Numbered from the stretch's first letter, positions 48,926-61,060 are shown. The stretch is 64,000 bases of DNA from Isoetes taiwanensis (GCA_021234155.1 JAJEKV010000002.1:36871107-36935106), one strand, 5' to 3'. Translations and numbers: made by a program. Notes: generated from the letters alone by a model not told the origin.

Positions 48926-49451
48926 TACTGTTTGTTTGGGAACAACTAAAAACCCTTTTTTCGAATTGAATTGTTGGAGTGCAAAACACAAAGGCATTAA
49001 AAAGCCATTGGACAGGAATATAAGTGCTGCCCTATACTTCCGATTATAACAGGCTTTGTCTGACAATGTCCTCAAAAGTTTACTGTGTTGCAGCAGCAAA
49101 GCCCCAAATATATGTAGGCGAGAATCATGTGATCTTGCTGCACCGCTTCTCTAGAGCTAGGCGGGAAGTATTTCAAAATTCTCACAAGCTAGCCATTCCA
49201 GGGGATTGCGTACTATATATGGATATATATGGATCAGATTGGTCGAAGAGTCAAGATCAGACAAGGTGGCCATGCACGGATTTAATAGTAATGGAACCCA
49301 CCTGTCAGAAAGTGGGTTCAAGGCGTGTTGGAAAACTTTTTACGTCATCCCATCGAACAAATTTTTGTTGGCAAACTTTTTACGTCCCGATCAAAATTTT
49401 GGGTTACCGCGTCTAGAATTCCTTACCACAACAATAACTTTTTCCACGTGG

Positions 49452-49879
49452 ATGGCATATTTGTTATTTGTTTTGGGTTCTACTGCCGGCATTCCGTTTT
49501 TACCCAGCAATCATGATCCGGCATGGGGTCTCCAATTATTCCACCGGATTTGAGCAATTGCAAGGGTTCTACCCCTGCCAATGAGACGGAGCTGAATTGC
49601 TGCCTCAAAACGAGCAAGGAGATTAAAGATTTTGTTCTTCCCAAAAAAACCCCAATCGGCATCCGCCCGGCAGCCCAGCTTGTGGATGATGCATGCACTC
49701 AGAAATACATCAAAGCCTACGAGCTTCTTAAAGCTCTGCCTGAACGATCCAACATTCCGTCTCCCTTTCTGGAACTGGGATAATCAGAGCGCTACAGAGC
49801 CAAAAACTCTGTTCTGGTGGAGGCGCATACAGATATCGCGATGCAGCTTCGAATTATAACGGGTCTACAAATGTTGCAG
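49452..49879 (+). pseudogene. Polyphenol oxidase pseudogene, 5' part
   Basis: ATG 49452 opens a signal-like segment (MAYLLFVLGSTAGIPFLPSN), then a frameshift, then SPIIPPDLSNCKG...ELNCC and KDFVLPKKTPIGIRPAAQLV. This is the N-terminal linker of plant PPO, with the Cys residues that precede the copper domain. ALPERSN is joined directly to PFWNWDN in a shifted frame, so most of the CuA histidines are deleted. It continues GGAYRYRDAASNYNGSTNVA to 49879, where a retrotransposon is inserted. The gene resumes at 54396. PPO oxidises o-diphenols with two copper ions; this copy cannot. Confidence 0.82.
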
Positions 49880-50093
49880 TAAAACAGACACTTGACATGG
49901 CATGCTATCTCACCACCCAACCACGAGCTCTCAGCCAAAGCACAGCCGCCCCAGAGCTCTCCCCCGAGCAACTATATAGCATGCACGCCCCTTTGGTCCT
50001 TCTTTGGACCAAAGCCCTCTTTGGACAAAAGCCCAAAGGACCACATGGCCCGAAAAGGCCTAAAGCCTTTTGCCACGTCCTTGGCATATATCA
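49880..50093 (-). repeat. 3' LTR of the minus-strand gypsy element (214 bp)
   Basis: Matches 54182-54395 except two substitutions. On the minus strand it starts TGATATATGCC and ends TGTTTTA. Confidence 0.93.
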
Positions 50094-50106
50094 TTCCCTC
50101 CCTCTT
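50094..50106 (-). promoter_or_regulatory. Polypurine tract of the minus-strand gypsy element
   Basis: Minus strand AAGAGGGAGGGAA directly before the 3' LTR. Confidence 0.85.
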
Positions 50107-50140
50107 GACATTGCAGCAGTCCTCTGCTGCAAAAGGGTAT

Positions 50141-52610
50141 TTAAATACCTTTAGCCATCCGAGCATAGTCCTTCCTTGGCCTTCGCTTAGGCCGGCTAGT
50201 AGAAGCCTGTCCTTGGACTTCTTCTTGTCTCTCGGCTTCCTTTGCTTTCCGATCTTTATATTCCCTAAGAATATCCGGATAAGCTTCTAAAACATTGTCA
50301 CGCACCCATGAAGCGTCCTCCAAAGGTTTGTGAGCAAAATTTACCAAATATTGTCTTGAACCACTAGTGGATTTTGTCTTCCAAAATTGTTTCCTGATTC
50401 TAGAACTTTGGGAATACCAATCAATTCTGGCTCACTTAACCTCTCAATTGGTGGTAAGTCTTTACCTTGATAAGCTTTTAGGAATTATACTATATCATAC
50501 ATTTTCTAAGATTGAGGCGATCATAATTGATATGCACTCTCCTTGACCACTTATAACTTGAAATGGTCCATGGAAATGGAGTCGACACTTAAGACCTTTC
50601 TTGTGCGCACCTTTCTTAAAGTGTCCTTTATGGATCCTTATCCATATCCAATCTCCTTTCTTAAAAACCATTGGCAGTTGCCACTTAGATGGTTTCTTTG
50701 GCAAAATAATCATGAGCATCTCGAATATGAGCTTGAAGCAAGTCCATAAGATCCTTATGCTCAATAACTAAATCATCAGCATCTGGAACATCCTTACACA
50801 CTCCAAAAAGTATCTTCCGCACAGGCTAACCATAGATCGTCTAAATATGTGTCATCTTTATGGTAGACTAATAGGCATTATTGTATACAAATTCAGCTAT
50901 AGGCAAATACTCTTTCGAATGACCTTGATGTTCCTTGACAAACCCTCTTACGATGGAACAAATAACCTTGTTCACCACCTCAGGTTGTCCATCAATTTAT
51001 GTAATAGAGAACCTTAACTCAGTTCCCAACTGCATAAGTAATGCCTTACAGAATTTACTGGTATACTTTGTATTATAATTAGATACAATACCTTTAGGCA
51101 ACCTATATAGCCTAAACATCTTCTTGATAAAGAGTGTAACTGCAATATAAGCTGTCAACTTATTCAATTGTCCAAACAACCATCCAATTGCCAATATTCT
51201 TGCGAGGACTTGTGGAAAACCCAACAATAACATCTATAGTAATTGGCATCCACTTCGCTTCCTGAATACGTAAGGATAAACGAACACCAATAGGCTTCTT
51301 GTTCGCTTTCTTTATCCATTGGCAAGTCACACAATGACTAATAGGAATGAAGATCTCTCCGCAATCCATGCCAAATAAAGTATGGTTCAAGCTTTGCCAA
51401 AGTTGCCCCCACACCACGATGACCCGCAGTAGGTGCATCATGGACTTCTCTAAGAATAAGTGACCGAAAGTTCTGAACAATGCATGGCTTTGGACCTTTA
51501 TATAAGAACCCATTAACGATCTTATATCCATATGCATTGCCACTTTGAGCCAACAACCAAATATCCTTATATTCATAGTCAATGGCATACAATGGCTTCA
51601 TTTCCTCCAAATGGTTGGATTGTGCTATAGAAAGAGAACAAACTGCATAATGCCTACTTAAAGCATCTGCCACGACATTCTCTTTACCAGGACGATAATC
51701 CACTAAAAGCAACCCATTTCAACTCCTTTCTGATAATGTTGTCTGTGAAACAATGTGCCTAATGCTTTGGTAGTCAGTCAAAATATGAACCGTCGACCCT
51801 AAAAGATAGTGTCGCCACATTTTCAAAGCATAAATGACAGCCTGAAATTCTTTATCATAAACACTATATCTACTTTCCCGTGTCGATGGAAAAACTTTTC
51901 GACTTTCATAAGCAATAGGATGACCATCCTGCATCAACACTGCATCCAAAGCCATACCACTTGCATCAGCACATAACAAGTAAGGTAGACCAAACTTTGG
52001 CAAACGCAGATTAGGAGGATTAACCATGGCATCCTTTAAAACTTGGAAAGCACTTCCTATAATAACTGCATAAGCCCACGAAGGAACGCAATACAGCAAC
52101 TGAAGTAGGTACTGGCCAATCCACAATTGCTTGGATGGCCAATCCACAATTGCTTGGACCTTACTGGGATCAACTTTAAGACCCTCAGCGCAAACAATAC
52201 GACTCAAATATTCAATTTCCGATTGGAAAAAGATACTTTTCTTAGGAGTAAGAGTAATAGACTCCTCCCTTAACCGACGAAAAACCTCCCGCAAATGCAA
52301 GTAATGATCTTCCTCGGTCTTACTAAAAAAACCAATATGTCATCAAAGAAAACAACAACACAAACGCCATGCACATCTTCAAATATTTGCCCCATTAGCC
52401 TCGCAAAAGAAGCTGGCGCATTTGTAAGTCCAAATGGCATGACCAAAAACTCATACTGTCCAAACGTTGTTCGAAACACAGTCTTATGCACATCTTCGGA
52501 TGCAACTTTAAGTTGCCAACACCCAGACTTAAGATCAAGACGACTAAAAACTTTGGCACATTTTTGGAACTTTGGCGCCAAGAACTATCTTTTTTCCTTG
52601 ACCAACAAGA
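50141..52610 (-). pseudogene. pol of the minus-strand gypsy element (RT, RNase H, integrase, chromodomain)
   Basis: Minus-strand order: [51 protein letters not shown] (RT, 52581-52290); EYLSRIVCAEGLKVDPSKVQ, LLCADASGMALDAVLMQ, MWRHYLLG, ILTDYQSIRHIVSQ (52300-51719, thumb and RNase H); VDYRPGKENVVADALSRH and EVHDAPTAGHRGVGATLAKL (51712-51338, integrase zinc finger); KGIVSNYNTKYTSKFCKALL (51110-51040, core, catalytic Asp changed to Asn); HKPLEDASWVRDNVLEAYPD (50330-50250, chromodomain end). Several frameshifts and stops; not functional. Confidence 0.88.
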
Positions 52611-52619
52611 CAGGAGCAA

Positions 52620-54169
52620 GGTGAAAAAGTATAGCGGATCAATCCAGCTTGAAGGAACTCATCAAGTCGCGCTGAATCTTTGTTTGTTGGCCATGAATTC
52701 TCTAAGAAGGAGCTCGATTAGGCAATTCTTGCCTAGGAAGAAGACAAAATATTGCAAAAAGACAGTTTGACACTCATTCAATGGAGATGCACTAGACTGA
52801 CGACGCAAAACCACCAACTACACAGAACGAGTTTTCATTGGTAAACATTTAAACTATTGGAATGGGGTTAGAAGAATTTTTTTTTTCAACAACTTCAAAG
52901 GTCTCACTCCCGCTAGCCAAGGCGAACCCAAGGGTACTAGTAACCCAATCAGCTAAAGGATGAAACTCGTAACACCTATTCCTTGGTGACAACCTAAGCA
53001 GCACCAATCACAATCGCACACCAGAGGGAGACTGCCCTACATTACAGGACCAAATAAAATACTAAGAAAGACAACTAAATCCTACTGACCTTGAGGATAT
53101 TGTGGATCTAAGAGATAACTTAGGCAATCCAAAACTCAAATCTTCTACTTAGCCAGAATGATTTTCTATTGCTACCTCTATCATGTAGGGTCGAATGCCA
53201 TAACCCTATGCTCATGCCACTTTTGTCCCCTTTGTCCGTGAGAATAGACATGTATATGTTCTATGTCTCAAAGGGGCCATCAATGGACCAACTATCATGT
53301 CCTCCTTTAAGCATGGGCTTTTGAGTTGTACGTCAACCAACATGCTTGACCTTAATATAGACGTGCTATTATTGTCTTTTTAGGCACCAAGGGCCCCTTT
53401 AGTACATAAAGCACCACAATCAATACACGTGCTATTATTGTCTTTGTACAATAAAGGCCCCCATTTGTTGACGTCCTTTATGTACCTTTATTCTATCTTT
53501 TAACTTTTATCTTCATGTCATATCTTTTAACTTTGATATGGCTAAGTCCTAATTTTTAGCTTTGAACACTCACGTAAAACATCTTTGGCCTAGACTATTC
53601 CTTAGGAATTAGCCTACCCCTTTGCTAGCAAAAGGAATACTTTGCCACCAAAAGGAATACGTGCCCTTAAGTTTTTTTTTTTAAACCCAAGAAAGGCTCC
53701 CCTTTGTGGACAACCCCCCTTTTTTTTGCCTTTATTCATAACATGTACTTTTTCCTTTATGTCACGAGGTAACTTTCATGGCATATACTTGTTCTAGACT
53801 TCTAAATAAGATATGAGATAGACTTGGCCTTGGCCTTGCCACGTCCTTATCTATATCATTAACATCCACATATCCCTTAATATATACTGCCTTCTTAAGA
53901 ATATCTCCACAAGTTCATAAACCAAGGGACATATTTTAAGTACTTTAAGACAAAAACCTCATTATCTTACATGCATAGCTCTATGCTTGCCAAGACCAGA
54001 ACTCAGCTACAAAGCATAGCCTAGCCATACTAGAATTCATACTCGTTGTGCCAAACACAAGTCGGAATCCGCAAAATCCACAACAAAACAACCATGAGTA
54101 TGCCTTGCTTAGAGTTACTTGTGTAAGCACCAAACCCATCTCTAATGGAACACCCATCGAAACCTAACA
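52620..54169 (-). other. Non-coding 5' region of the minus-strand gypsy element
   Basis: Where gag and protease should be I see no coding sequence. Short internal repeats: GTGCTATTATTGTCTTT occurs twice (about 53366 and 53428), AAAGGAATAC twice (about 53630 and 53650). Confidence 0.6.
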
Positions 54170-54180
54170 CTCTGATACCA
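54170..54180 (-). promoter_or_regulatory. Primer-binding site of the minus-strand gypsy element
   Basis: Minus strand TGGTATCAGAG right after the 5' LTR; tRNA-iMet type. Confidence 0.88.
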
Positions 54181-54181
54181 C

Positions 54182-54395
54182 TAAAACAGACACTTGACAT
54201 GGCATGCTATCTCACCACCCAACCACGAGCTCTCAGCCAAAGCATAGCCGCCCCAGAGCTCTCCCCCGAGCAACTATATAGCATGCACGCCCCTTTGGTC
54301 CTTCTTTGGACCAAAACCCTCTTTGGACAAAAGCCCAAAGGACCACATGGCCCGAAAAGGCCTAAAGCCTTTTGCCACGTCCTTGGCATATATCA
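54182..54395 (-). repeat. 5' LTR of the minus-strand gypsy element (214 bp)
   Basis: Pair of 49880-50093. Confidence 0.93.
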
Positions 54396-54500
54396 TGCAG
54401 GATCACTAGAAAATGGTGTGCATGCTTGGTGCGCGGAGCCGAAAATCCTACTAAGATCCTTCAGGGTCAAATACACTGTGCGACATTGAAGATGCAGTCC
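54396..54500 (+). pseudogene. Polyphenol oxidase pseudogene, 3' continuation
   Basis: After the retrotransposon the frame continues AGSLENGVHAWC, matching the CuB-flanking ENxPHxxVHxW motif of PPO with one histidine region eroded. Recognisable homology fades after about 54500; 54501-55160 shows no gene. Confidence 0.7.
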
Positions 54501-55173
54501 TTAGCAGATGGGGTTTTACGTGCACTGCCCTGTTCCCTCGTTCTATTCCTTCCGCCAAGAAATGTTATTTATTTCTCATTGTCGTGTCTTAAAACAAGGG
54601 TCAAACATCAAACGCTTAGAGAATATTGAAGATCTGAGTGCATTCAGAATTAAGTTGACAAAACGAGATGGGAGTTTAAATGCCAGACCAATCCGGTCAA
54701 GTATCGATAGAAACGAGAAACTGCATCTAATACTCTTGTGTCTAGAAGTCTCGCCATACCGAGAAGATTAGGACCATCTGGAAGGTATTTGATCTAGCAG
54801 ATACTAGCTCATATGAATAGTCCGAACAAGCCAGAAGCCCAAATAGTGTTTAAACTTGATTAATCAATTCAGCCAGAGGCAGGCCCTATAAATGTCAAGA
54901 ATTAGATGAGAATGAGAGGCCTCTAATTTAGATTTTGCACTAACCATCAAAATGCCGCCTTTCATTTATGCCTACCGGATTTTTGAGAAAAATACCTCTA
55001 GCTTGCCGGATTTAACACTATTTCTTTGAAATTTTGACCAGAAATTTGCCTGCATCTACTTTAGCAAATCGGATATTTCCAAATTTAATCGGATATTCTA
55101 GGGAGGAACCCCCCTAATTTGGACCCTCGTACTGATGATTCCTTTAAGAATATCTACCATGCCCACTTCAGAC

Positions 55174-55626
55174 GGCGCGGGATAGTCTTACCCTAGTTTG
55201 GGTTGATCCTGCCCTCTGGGATCCCCAAATGGGATCCCCTCCTCCGGATCCCCACGCGAGATCCCCTCCTCCGGGATCCCACAGTTAACTGCACAGTTAA
55301 CGCCTTACTGCGCAGTTTCGGCTGTTTTTTTGACCGGATCGGAGCGAGGCCAGTGCAGTGGCGCTCGTTCTGCTTCCTCCTTTGCATCTACGTGATCCCC
55401 TTGCCCTCCCGAGCTACGAACCGATGCGATGCGATTCGGTGCCGGATCGAGGGAGAAAATCCCATAGCAAGTTTGCCCCAAAAATCCCTATAAGGGCCAG
55501 GATTTTTGCGCAGTAACTGCGCAGTAACCGGGGATCCCGTCCTCCGGGATCACACCTCTTGGGTATCCCCTCCTCCGGTATCACCCCTCCGGGATCCCCC
55601 AAACCAGGGTAAGACTATCCCGCGCC
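55174..55626. mobile_element. Mutator-like MITE, 453 bp, 10-bp TSD
   Basis: Inverted ends GGCGCGGGATAGTCTTACCC (right end read inward is the same) continuing A/GTTTGGG. Duplication CACTTCAGAC at 55164-55173 and 55627-55636. A 10-bp TSD suits Mutator-like elements. The interior carries several GATCCCCTCCTCCGGGATC palindromes like those at 30435-30795. Confidence 0.88.
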
Positions 55627-55636
55627 CACTTCAGAC

Positions 55637-56353
55637 ACTTCCTCGAGCTCTCTGTGACCTAGACATCTTGATTCTCCTATACATGACTACAGATTTCACC
55701 AGATTTGTCTCCAAAGTCTCCATTGATCAGCACCCTTCTGTCTAAGACGCTTAGAAAATATTGAACATCTGGGTGCAGGCAAAACTGAAAGGAGAAGCAG
55801 GGGCTCGAGGTACCTCGTCGCGATGGTTCGAGATTTTCTGAGGCAGCCAAGGCCCGTCTAAATCCATGCAATCTGTTAGTTCAGAGGGTATTCCATAGCT
55901 CGATATAAAAGATAGGGGAGGGCGGCCATTGGCTGCGCACGTCCCGCATATGCCGTGGAAAATACCATTGGCAGACGTGGAAAAAGCCCAAACGCGGACG
56001 TGGAAAATGCCGCTGAAAATTTCGTAGATAGGTTGAAGGCTCCAGCGACTGCTATTTGGATGATCTGGAGTCTTGCCGGATGATGGAGGCCTGCATTCTT
56101 TGACAAATCGTTTGTTCTGTTGAAAAAAATGGTAATGTAATATATCCATCTCTGTTTACTCAGTTACTATCTCTGTTATTGTTAATAAATGATTTCTTTA
56201 GACAGATTTTGTTCATTAGGTTCCCATAATTTCCACTGGAGGTACATTTTCCACTGGAGGCTCAAATTACTAACAACTACAACTCTCTCAGGTTCATACT
56301 TCTGTAGTAGATCTTTTGTGACCTGGACAACAAATAGGATTGATTCAATATTA
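55637..56353. other. No recognisable gene
   Basis: A short internal repeat (TTTCCACTGGAGG twice near 56230-56260) and GGCAGACGTGG/GCGGACGTGG repeats near 55972-56002 are all I see. Confidence 0.5.
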
Positions 56354-56607
56354 GGGTCAAAGCATAGAGTTGGGGGGCAGTTTTGCGCCAGCCAAGCCCC
56401 CCCCTAAGCACCTAATGCTGAAAACTTTACTTATTTTTATCTTTTTTTCTATAACTCTAATAAAGCTAAAATTTTGTATTCCAAGGCGTAATGTGAATGC
56501 GTTTCAGGGAAAAATATCAAAAAAAATAAAAGAAAAATATTTTTCAAAAATACAAAGAAAATAGCCCCAGAAAGCACCCACTAAGCACCATGTGTCGCTG
56601 AATTTCG
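56354..56607. mobile_element. Truncated relative of the left DNA transposon (MITE-like)
   Basis: Begins GGGTCAAAGCATAGAGTTGG followed by GGGGCA, matching the left end of the element at 961. The right side keeps the subterminal motif (AGCACCCACTAAGCACCATG) but lacks the outermost ~40 bp, so the end is broken. Confidence 0.7.
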
Positions 56608-56612
56608 ACCGA

Positions 56613-57550
56613 TCCTGCCAAGATTGAAGCAGTCATACAGTGGCCGGCGCCGAAGAATGTCCATGAGGTTAGGAGTTTTCTCGGTCTAGCAGGGTATTAC
56701 AGGAAGTTCGTGAAGAACTTTGCAAAGATAGCGGCCCCGCTAACAGATTTGACGAGGGCAGAAAAAGTGAAGGATTGGGTGGATCACTGGCAGAAGAAAG
56801 CCCAAGCAGGATTCAAGATGTTGAAGGAAGCTTTGACAACCGCCCCCCGTCCTGACCCTGTCAGATCCAGATAAAGACAAGCTTGTGGCGACGGATGCAA
56901 GTAAGATTGCCACAGGTGCAGTGCTGATGCAGGAAGAGCGAGTAGTGGCCTATGACTCTCAGAAGATGAACGACGCCGAAACGCGCTACCCGGCTCATGA
57001 TCAAGAGTTGCTTGCAGTTGTCAGAGCACTAAGAATTTGGAGGCACTACCTGTTGGGGAGGAAGTTCCAGTTGGACACGGATCATCAGAGTATCCAATAT
57101 GTGTTCACGCAACCACATCTCAACCTGAGGCAGCGAAGGTGGATGGAGTTCCTCGAAGAATATGACTTCGATATAGTTTATAAGCCGGGAAAGCTCAATG
57201 TGGTAGCAGATGCGCTTTCAAGGCATCCTCTGACAACAAGAGTGCACTGCAATGCAATTTCGACGTTCACCAGCGACTTCGGAAAGAAGATCGAAGAAAC
57301 CTTGCCAACAGATGCAGACTTCAAGGAAGTGTGGGTGAGCTTGTGCAAGGAGGCAAGAACAGATAAGGAGAGGGAGACCTTCAAGAATTTTAAGAAGGAA
57401 GGTAACCTTTTGTATCATAAGAATAAGTTGTGTGTGCCTGAATCATCAGGGGTGAGGAGGAAGTTGATTCTCCACGACACCCACAACAGTCCAATAGCTG
57501 GCCACGCAGGATTTATGAAGACATATTTCAAAGTGCGCAGCAGTTATTAC
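56613..57550 (+). pseudogene. Second copy of the H3-bearing chromovirus family: RT thumb to integrase zinc finger
   Basis: Close match to 22960-23880: [26 protein letters not shown], then after a frameshift near 56870 an open stretch MATDASKIATGAVLMQEERV through DTDHQSIQYVFTQPHLNLRQ, GKLNVVADALSR and the integrase finger HDTHNSPIAGHAGFMKTYF. It is cut at 57550 in the middle of the SSYYWPG motif. No LTR or H3-like ORF accompanies this fragment. Confidence 0.9.
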
Positions 57551-58092
57551 ACAAGGCACCCAAAAATTTAACCACTGTAATAAACCACTGAAAAACCACT
57601 ATAGATGTGGTTTTTTATGTTAAAAATTCTATTCTTAGTAATAATAACATAGCTTAGTGGTTTTCATAACTAGTACGTGGTTATTCATGTTGATATTGTG
57701 TTACAACGTGGTATATTAAAGTCGATATTAGTTTATTACATGGTTTCTAACATCAATGGTGACTATTTTTATTGGTTTTCTAACATAGCATGACTTATTA
57801 AATCAACAAAAGTTTGTAGCATGGTTTTTCAACAACACTTTAAATATGGCAATGGTTGTTTATGTTGGTTTTCTATTCTCACATGGCTTAGAGAAGTTGA
57901 AGTGGTTTATAGCATGGGTTTTTATACCAATTTAAATGCCATGGTGGTTATTCATGCTAGTTTACTATCTTAATAATTAGGTTATAAAATGGTTGTGGTT
58001 TGTAGAATGGTTTTCGATACCGAGTTGATTGTCATAGTGGTTATCCATAGTGGCTATCCATAGTGGTTATTCATAAAGCACCCAAAAAACAA
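57551..58092. repeat. Degenerate tandem repeat, TGGTTATTCATG/TGGTTTTCTAAC units
   Basis: Units of very roughly 100 bp with ATAGTGGTTATTCAT, TGGTTTTC and TAGCATGGTTTTT variants. Bounded by near-identical AAGGCACCCAAAAA (57552) and AAAGCACCCAAAAA (58077). It interrupts the retroelement fragment at 57550. Confidence 0.6.
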
Positions 58093-59469
58093 TTGTCATA
58101 ATTAGCCGCTATCAAACCATTAAGAATAGATATAGTGGTTATTTAGAACTATATATGGTTTTGCATTCACACTTCTTATATTGATTAGCAGAGGTTTCTA
58201 ACATGGCTTTCAAATTCTCAATACCAAGTTAATGTTCTGGCTCTCTATATATTAAGAAGTAAAATGTTATGCTATAATGGTCTTTGAACGATGGGAATTA
58301 TTCTCGAGATGATTTTCTGGAGATGATTTTTTTAGTAATTGAATTGATTTTTTATTGTCCATACTATATAAATTGCCTATGGGATCCAATACAAAGGCAA
58401 TCGTAAAGGTGCAAACCAATTATTTCTAAAAAATTGTTTCTCATTTCTACGTTTCTTTCCTTTTCCTTTCTTTAATCAACTGTTTTTTTTTTTTTTTTTT
58501 TTTTTTTTGTCTATTGTTTGTTATTGTAGAAGTTGGAAATCTAGCAAGTCATTGCTTCAGAGTTTTGTAGATGGGCGGCCATTTGAAATTAAATAAGCAT
58601 TTCATTCGAATTGAAGAAGACATGTGTGTGTGTGTGTGGGGGGTAAACACATATTAAGCAGCCTTGAAGTTATGGACATGTACATTTAAATGCTCTATTC
58701 AATAATATTGAAGTTTATGTTAAAATGGAACTTTGAACCCGCTTGTCAGTTTGAGATGGTCTTGTGGCCACCATTGCATAGGTTAACATCAAAGACCCAT
58801 AAACATTCGACCCATAAACATGCTTGCATCAATTTCTATGTATCGCCTACGTGACTCCATAGAAAAATGCAACTAAGAAGCATCGTCTAACGAATCAGAA
58901 GAAACCTAATTCGATTCCATGAACAATCTAACAGCCTGCCCTTGTTAGTGGATGCTGGCATATTGTGCCAAGATGCCAAAAGACATATATAATTATGAAA
59001 GAAGGTCCTATACCAAAGCAAGAAACACAAAAGTTGAACACAATACAATTTGATTTCAAATGATCATATGGTGTAGATATTCATGAAGATTTGGAACTGG
59101 CACTAACACCTCAAATGCTAACCCATACAACATGTGTAACCAAAGTTTAAGCATGATAAAATAATTTAACTCAAACAAAGTAGCCAATTTAGCAAGTGCC
59201 TTGTTACACAATTGACACCTGATAAAGCAAACATTAGAGCCTCTAAATTATTGCCTATTTTTAAAGCCTAAAAGCAAAAGAAGAAGAATATACCTTACAT
59301 CGAATCTCCTCACTCTAAAACTCTGGCTGTCAGTCATTGAAAAATTCCATATGATTCATTTAATTTAGTTGCTGGCTATGAGCCCCAAACTAATCATAAC
59401 ACATCCCCTGTTTAGGACCATGGGAAACCCAAAGGAAAGCAATGTTTATAAAGTCAATAAAAGCATTGA
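58093..59469. other. No gene; homopolymer and microsatellite
   Basis: T-run of about 26 at 58483-58508 and (TG)n at about 58623-58638. Otherwise A/T-rich with no coding signal. Confidence 0.6.
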
Positions 59470-59923
59470 TGTAACGGGCCCATGGTAGACCGCTCGAGTA
59501 TTCGAACCTTGAATGTGCCTGTGGGGCGTTCCCGAGACACCGGCATAAATGGGTAGAAGCGACTACTCATAAACGTCTAGACGGTTTTGCCCAGTTGGTT
59601 AAGGGCATGTCGGTTAGGAACGTCACAGTTGGTATCAGAGCAGGTCTCGAGTTCGAGTCTCCATGGGTGCCTATATGCAAGGGTAATTTGCAAAGACTTG
59701 ATAATCATTGTGACATGGTATAGCCTTGGATGCTCGAGGACGAGCATAGTTCTAGTGGGAGAGACTGTAACGGGCCCATGGTAGACCGCTCGAGTATTTG
59801 AACCTTGAATGTGCCTGTGGGGCGTTCCCGAGACACCGGCATAAATGGGTAGAAGCGACTACTCATAAACGTCTAGACGGTTTTGCCCAGTTGGCTAAGG
59901 GCATGTCGGTTAGGAACGTTACA
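59470..59923 (+). mobile_element. TRIM (miniature LTR retrotransposon), complete, TSD ATTGA
   Basis: LTR1 59470-59627 and LTR2 59766-59923, 158 bp each, differing at about three positions, with ends TGTAACG and CG(T)TACA. PBS TGGTATCAGAGC at 59630-59641, and a purine-rich GTGGGAGAGAC before LTR2. The 138-bp interior has no coding capacity. ATTGA flanks both sides. Confidence 0.95.
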
Positions 59924-60555
59924 ATTGATTGTTATAGAAAGGAATCATATGGGAAAGCAAGAGTGGGAATAATTTAAGAAATTCCATGTTACCTTCTCAG
60001 TTGACTATATAATTGTTATTACTATGCTGGATTTATCAGGAAAGAAGTTTTTGGGTTCAGTGCCCATAAGAATATTCCTTATCTATGTTCTTAGGCTCCA
60101 TATCTATGTTTGCCTTTTACAAGCCATTCTTTTCATGCATGGTCCAAAATACGGCTTTGCTTCCAATCAAATTGTTCTATCTACATACAAGTGAAAGAGA
60201 AGGCAGATCGTCTAGTGACAACTAAGTCAACACCTAATTTAGTGTAATTTGATCATATTTTTGCATGCCTATTTCAGTTAGTGTATGCTTTATGTTTCAG
60301 CCTTTAAAGATAGATAATGCAGGCTTTGAAACTAGGTTGCAGTTTGATTTTATAAAATACGACAGTTATTAAATATAAATATAAGACAACAATTTCTTTG
60401 GTTGTTGAACCAATTTTTTTTCGCCAAGGCACTTTTAGATATCATATTGCGTAGTAAGGTTTTTCTCGCTTTACATGTACCTTTAGATAGATGTTCATCA
60501 CAACATTTGCAAACTCAATCATGACATAAAAGAGAGTAATTCGCCACTAATTTTG
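59924..60555. other. No recognisable gene
   Basis: A/T-rich, no coding signal or clear repeat. Confidence 0.5.
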
Positions 60556-60700
60556 TTGAGGCGAGTGCCGCTAACAATCTTCACAATGGCCTGTGCTGCT
60601 TAGTAAAATCTATACTAAGCTAGTAAGGAGACTAGAATATATCTCAAAGGCTAGTAACGACGTTAGAATACCGTGCTACAAAGCTCTTACATTTGATGTA

Positions 60701-60819
60701 TGGGGGAGATGTCCACCGGGAGCACTTTCCGGTGTGGATGGTGGGGTCCCACGACCGGTAGCAGGGGGGAGCGGGTCACTGGCCACACCGGAAAGTGCGA
60801 CCTGTGGGCATCCCCCCAC
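60701..60819. repeat. Long hairpin between the direct repeats
   Basis: Arms about 60701-60737 and 60783-60819, sharing GCACTTTCCGGTGTGG and, further out, GGGGGA(G)ATG. Loop about 45 bp, G/C-rich. Confidence 0.8.
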
Positions 60820-61060
60820 AACATGCAAATTGGGAGCTTTTTTTTCCTGGCATTTTTTTCCAAGCAGATTTCTGGCGATGGCGCTTAGCGGTCAGCGCTC
60901 GCCCTTTTTTTGTTTCTGTTTATAGATTTTCGTTTTTATTGAGGCGAGTGCCGCTAACAAACTTCACAATGACATGTGCTGGTTAGTAAAATCTATATTA
61001 AGCTAGTAACGAGACTAGAATACATCTCAAAGGCTATTAACGACATTAGAATGCCGTGCT

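Larger units (their letters stand above)
49880..54395 (-). mobile_element. Minus-strand gypsy/chromovirus element with short LTRs, TSD TGCAG
   Basis: LTRs of 214 bp at both ends differ at only two positions. TGCAG duplicates at 49875-49879 and 54396-54400. On the minus strand the order is 5' LTR (54395-54182), PBS, long non-coding stretch, RT, RNase H, integrase, chromodomain end, polypurine tract, 3' LTR (50093-49880). No gag is recognisable. Confidence 0.92.

Noticed and set aside
49892-50290. Plus-strand frame in the short LTR, also at 54145
   Set aside because: Translation of LTR sequence present in both LTR copies, antisense to the element.
59587-59784. 65-aa frame in the TRIM
   Set aside because: It spans LTR, PBS and interior of a non-coding element.
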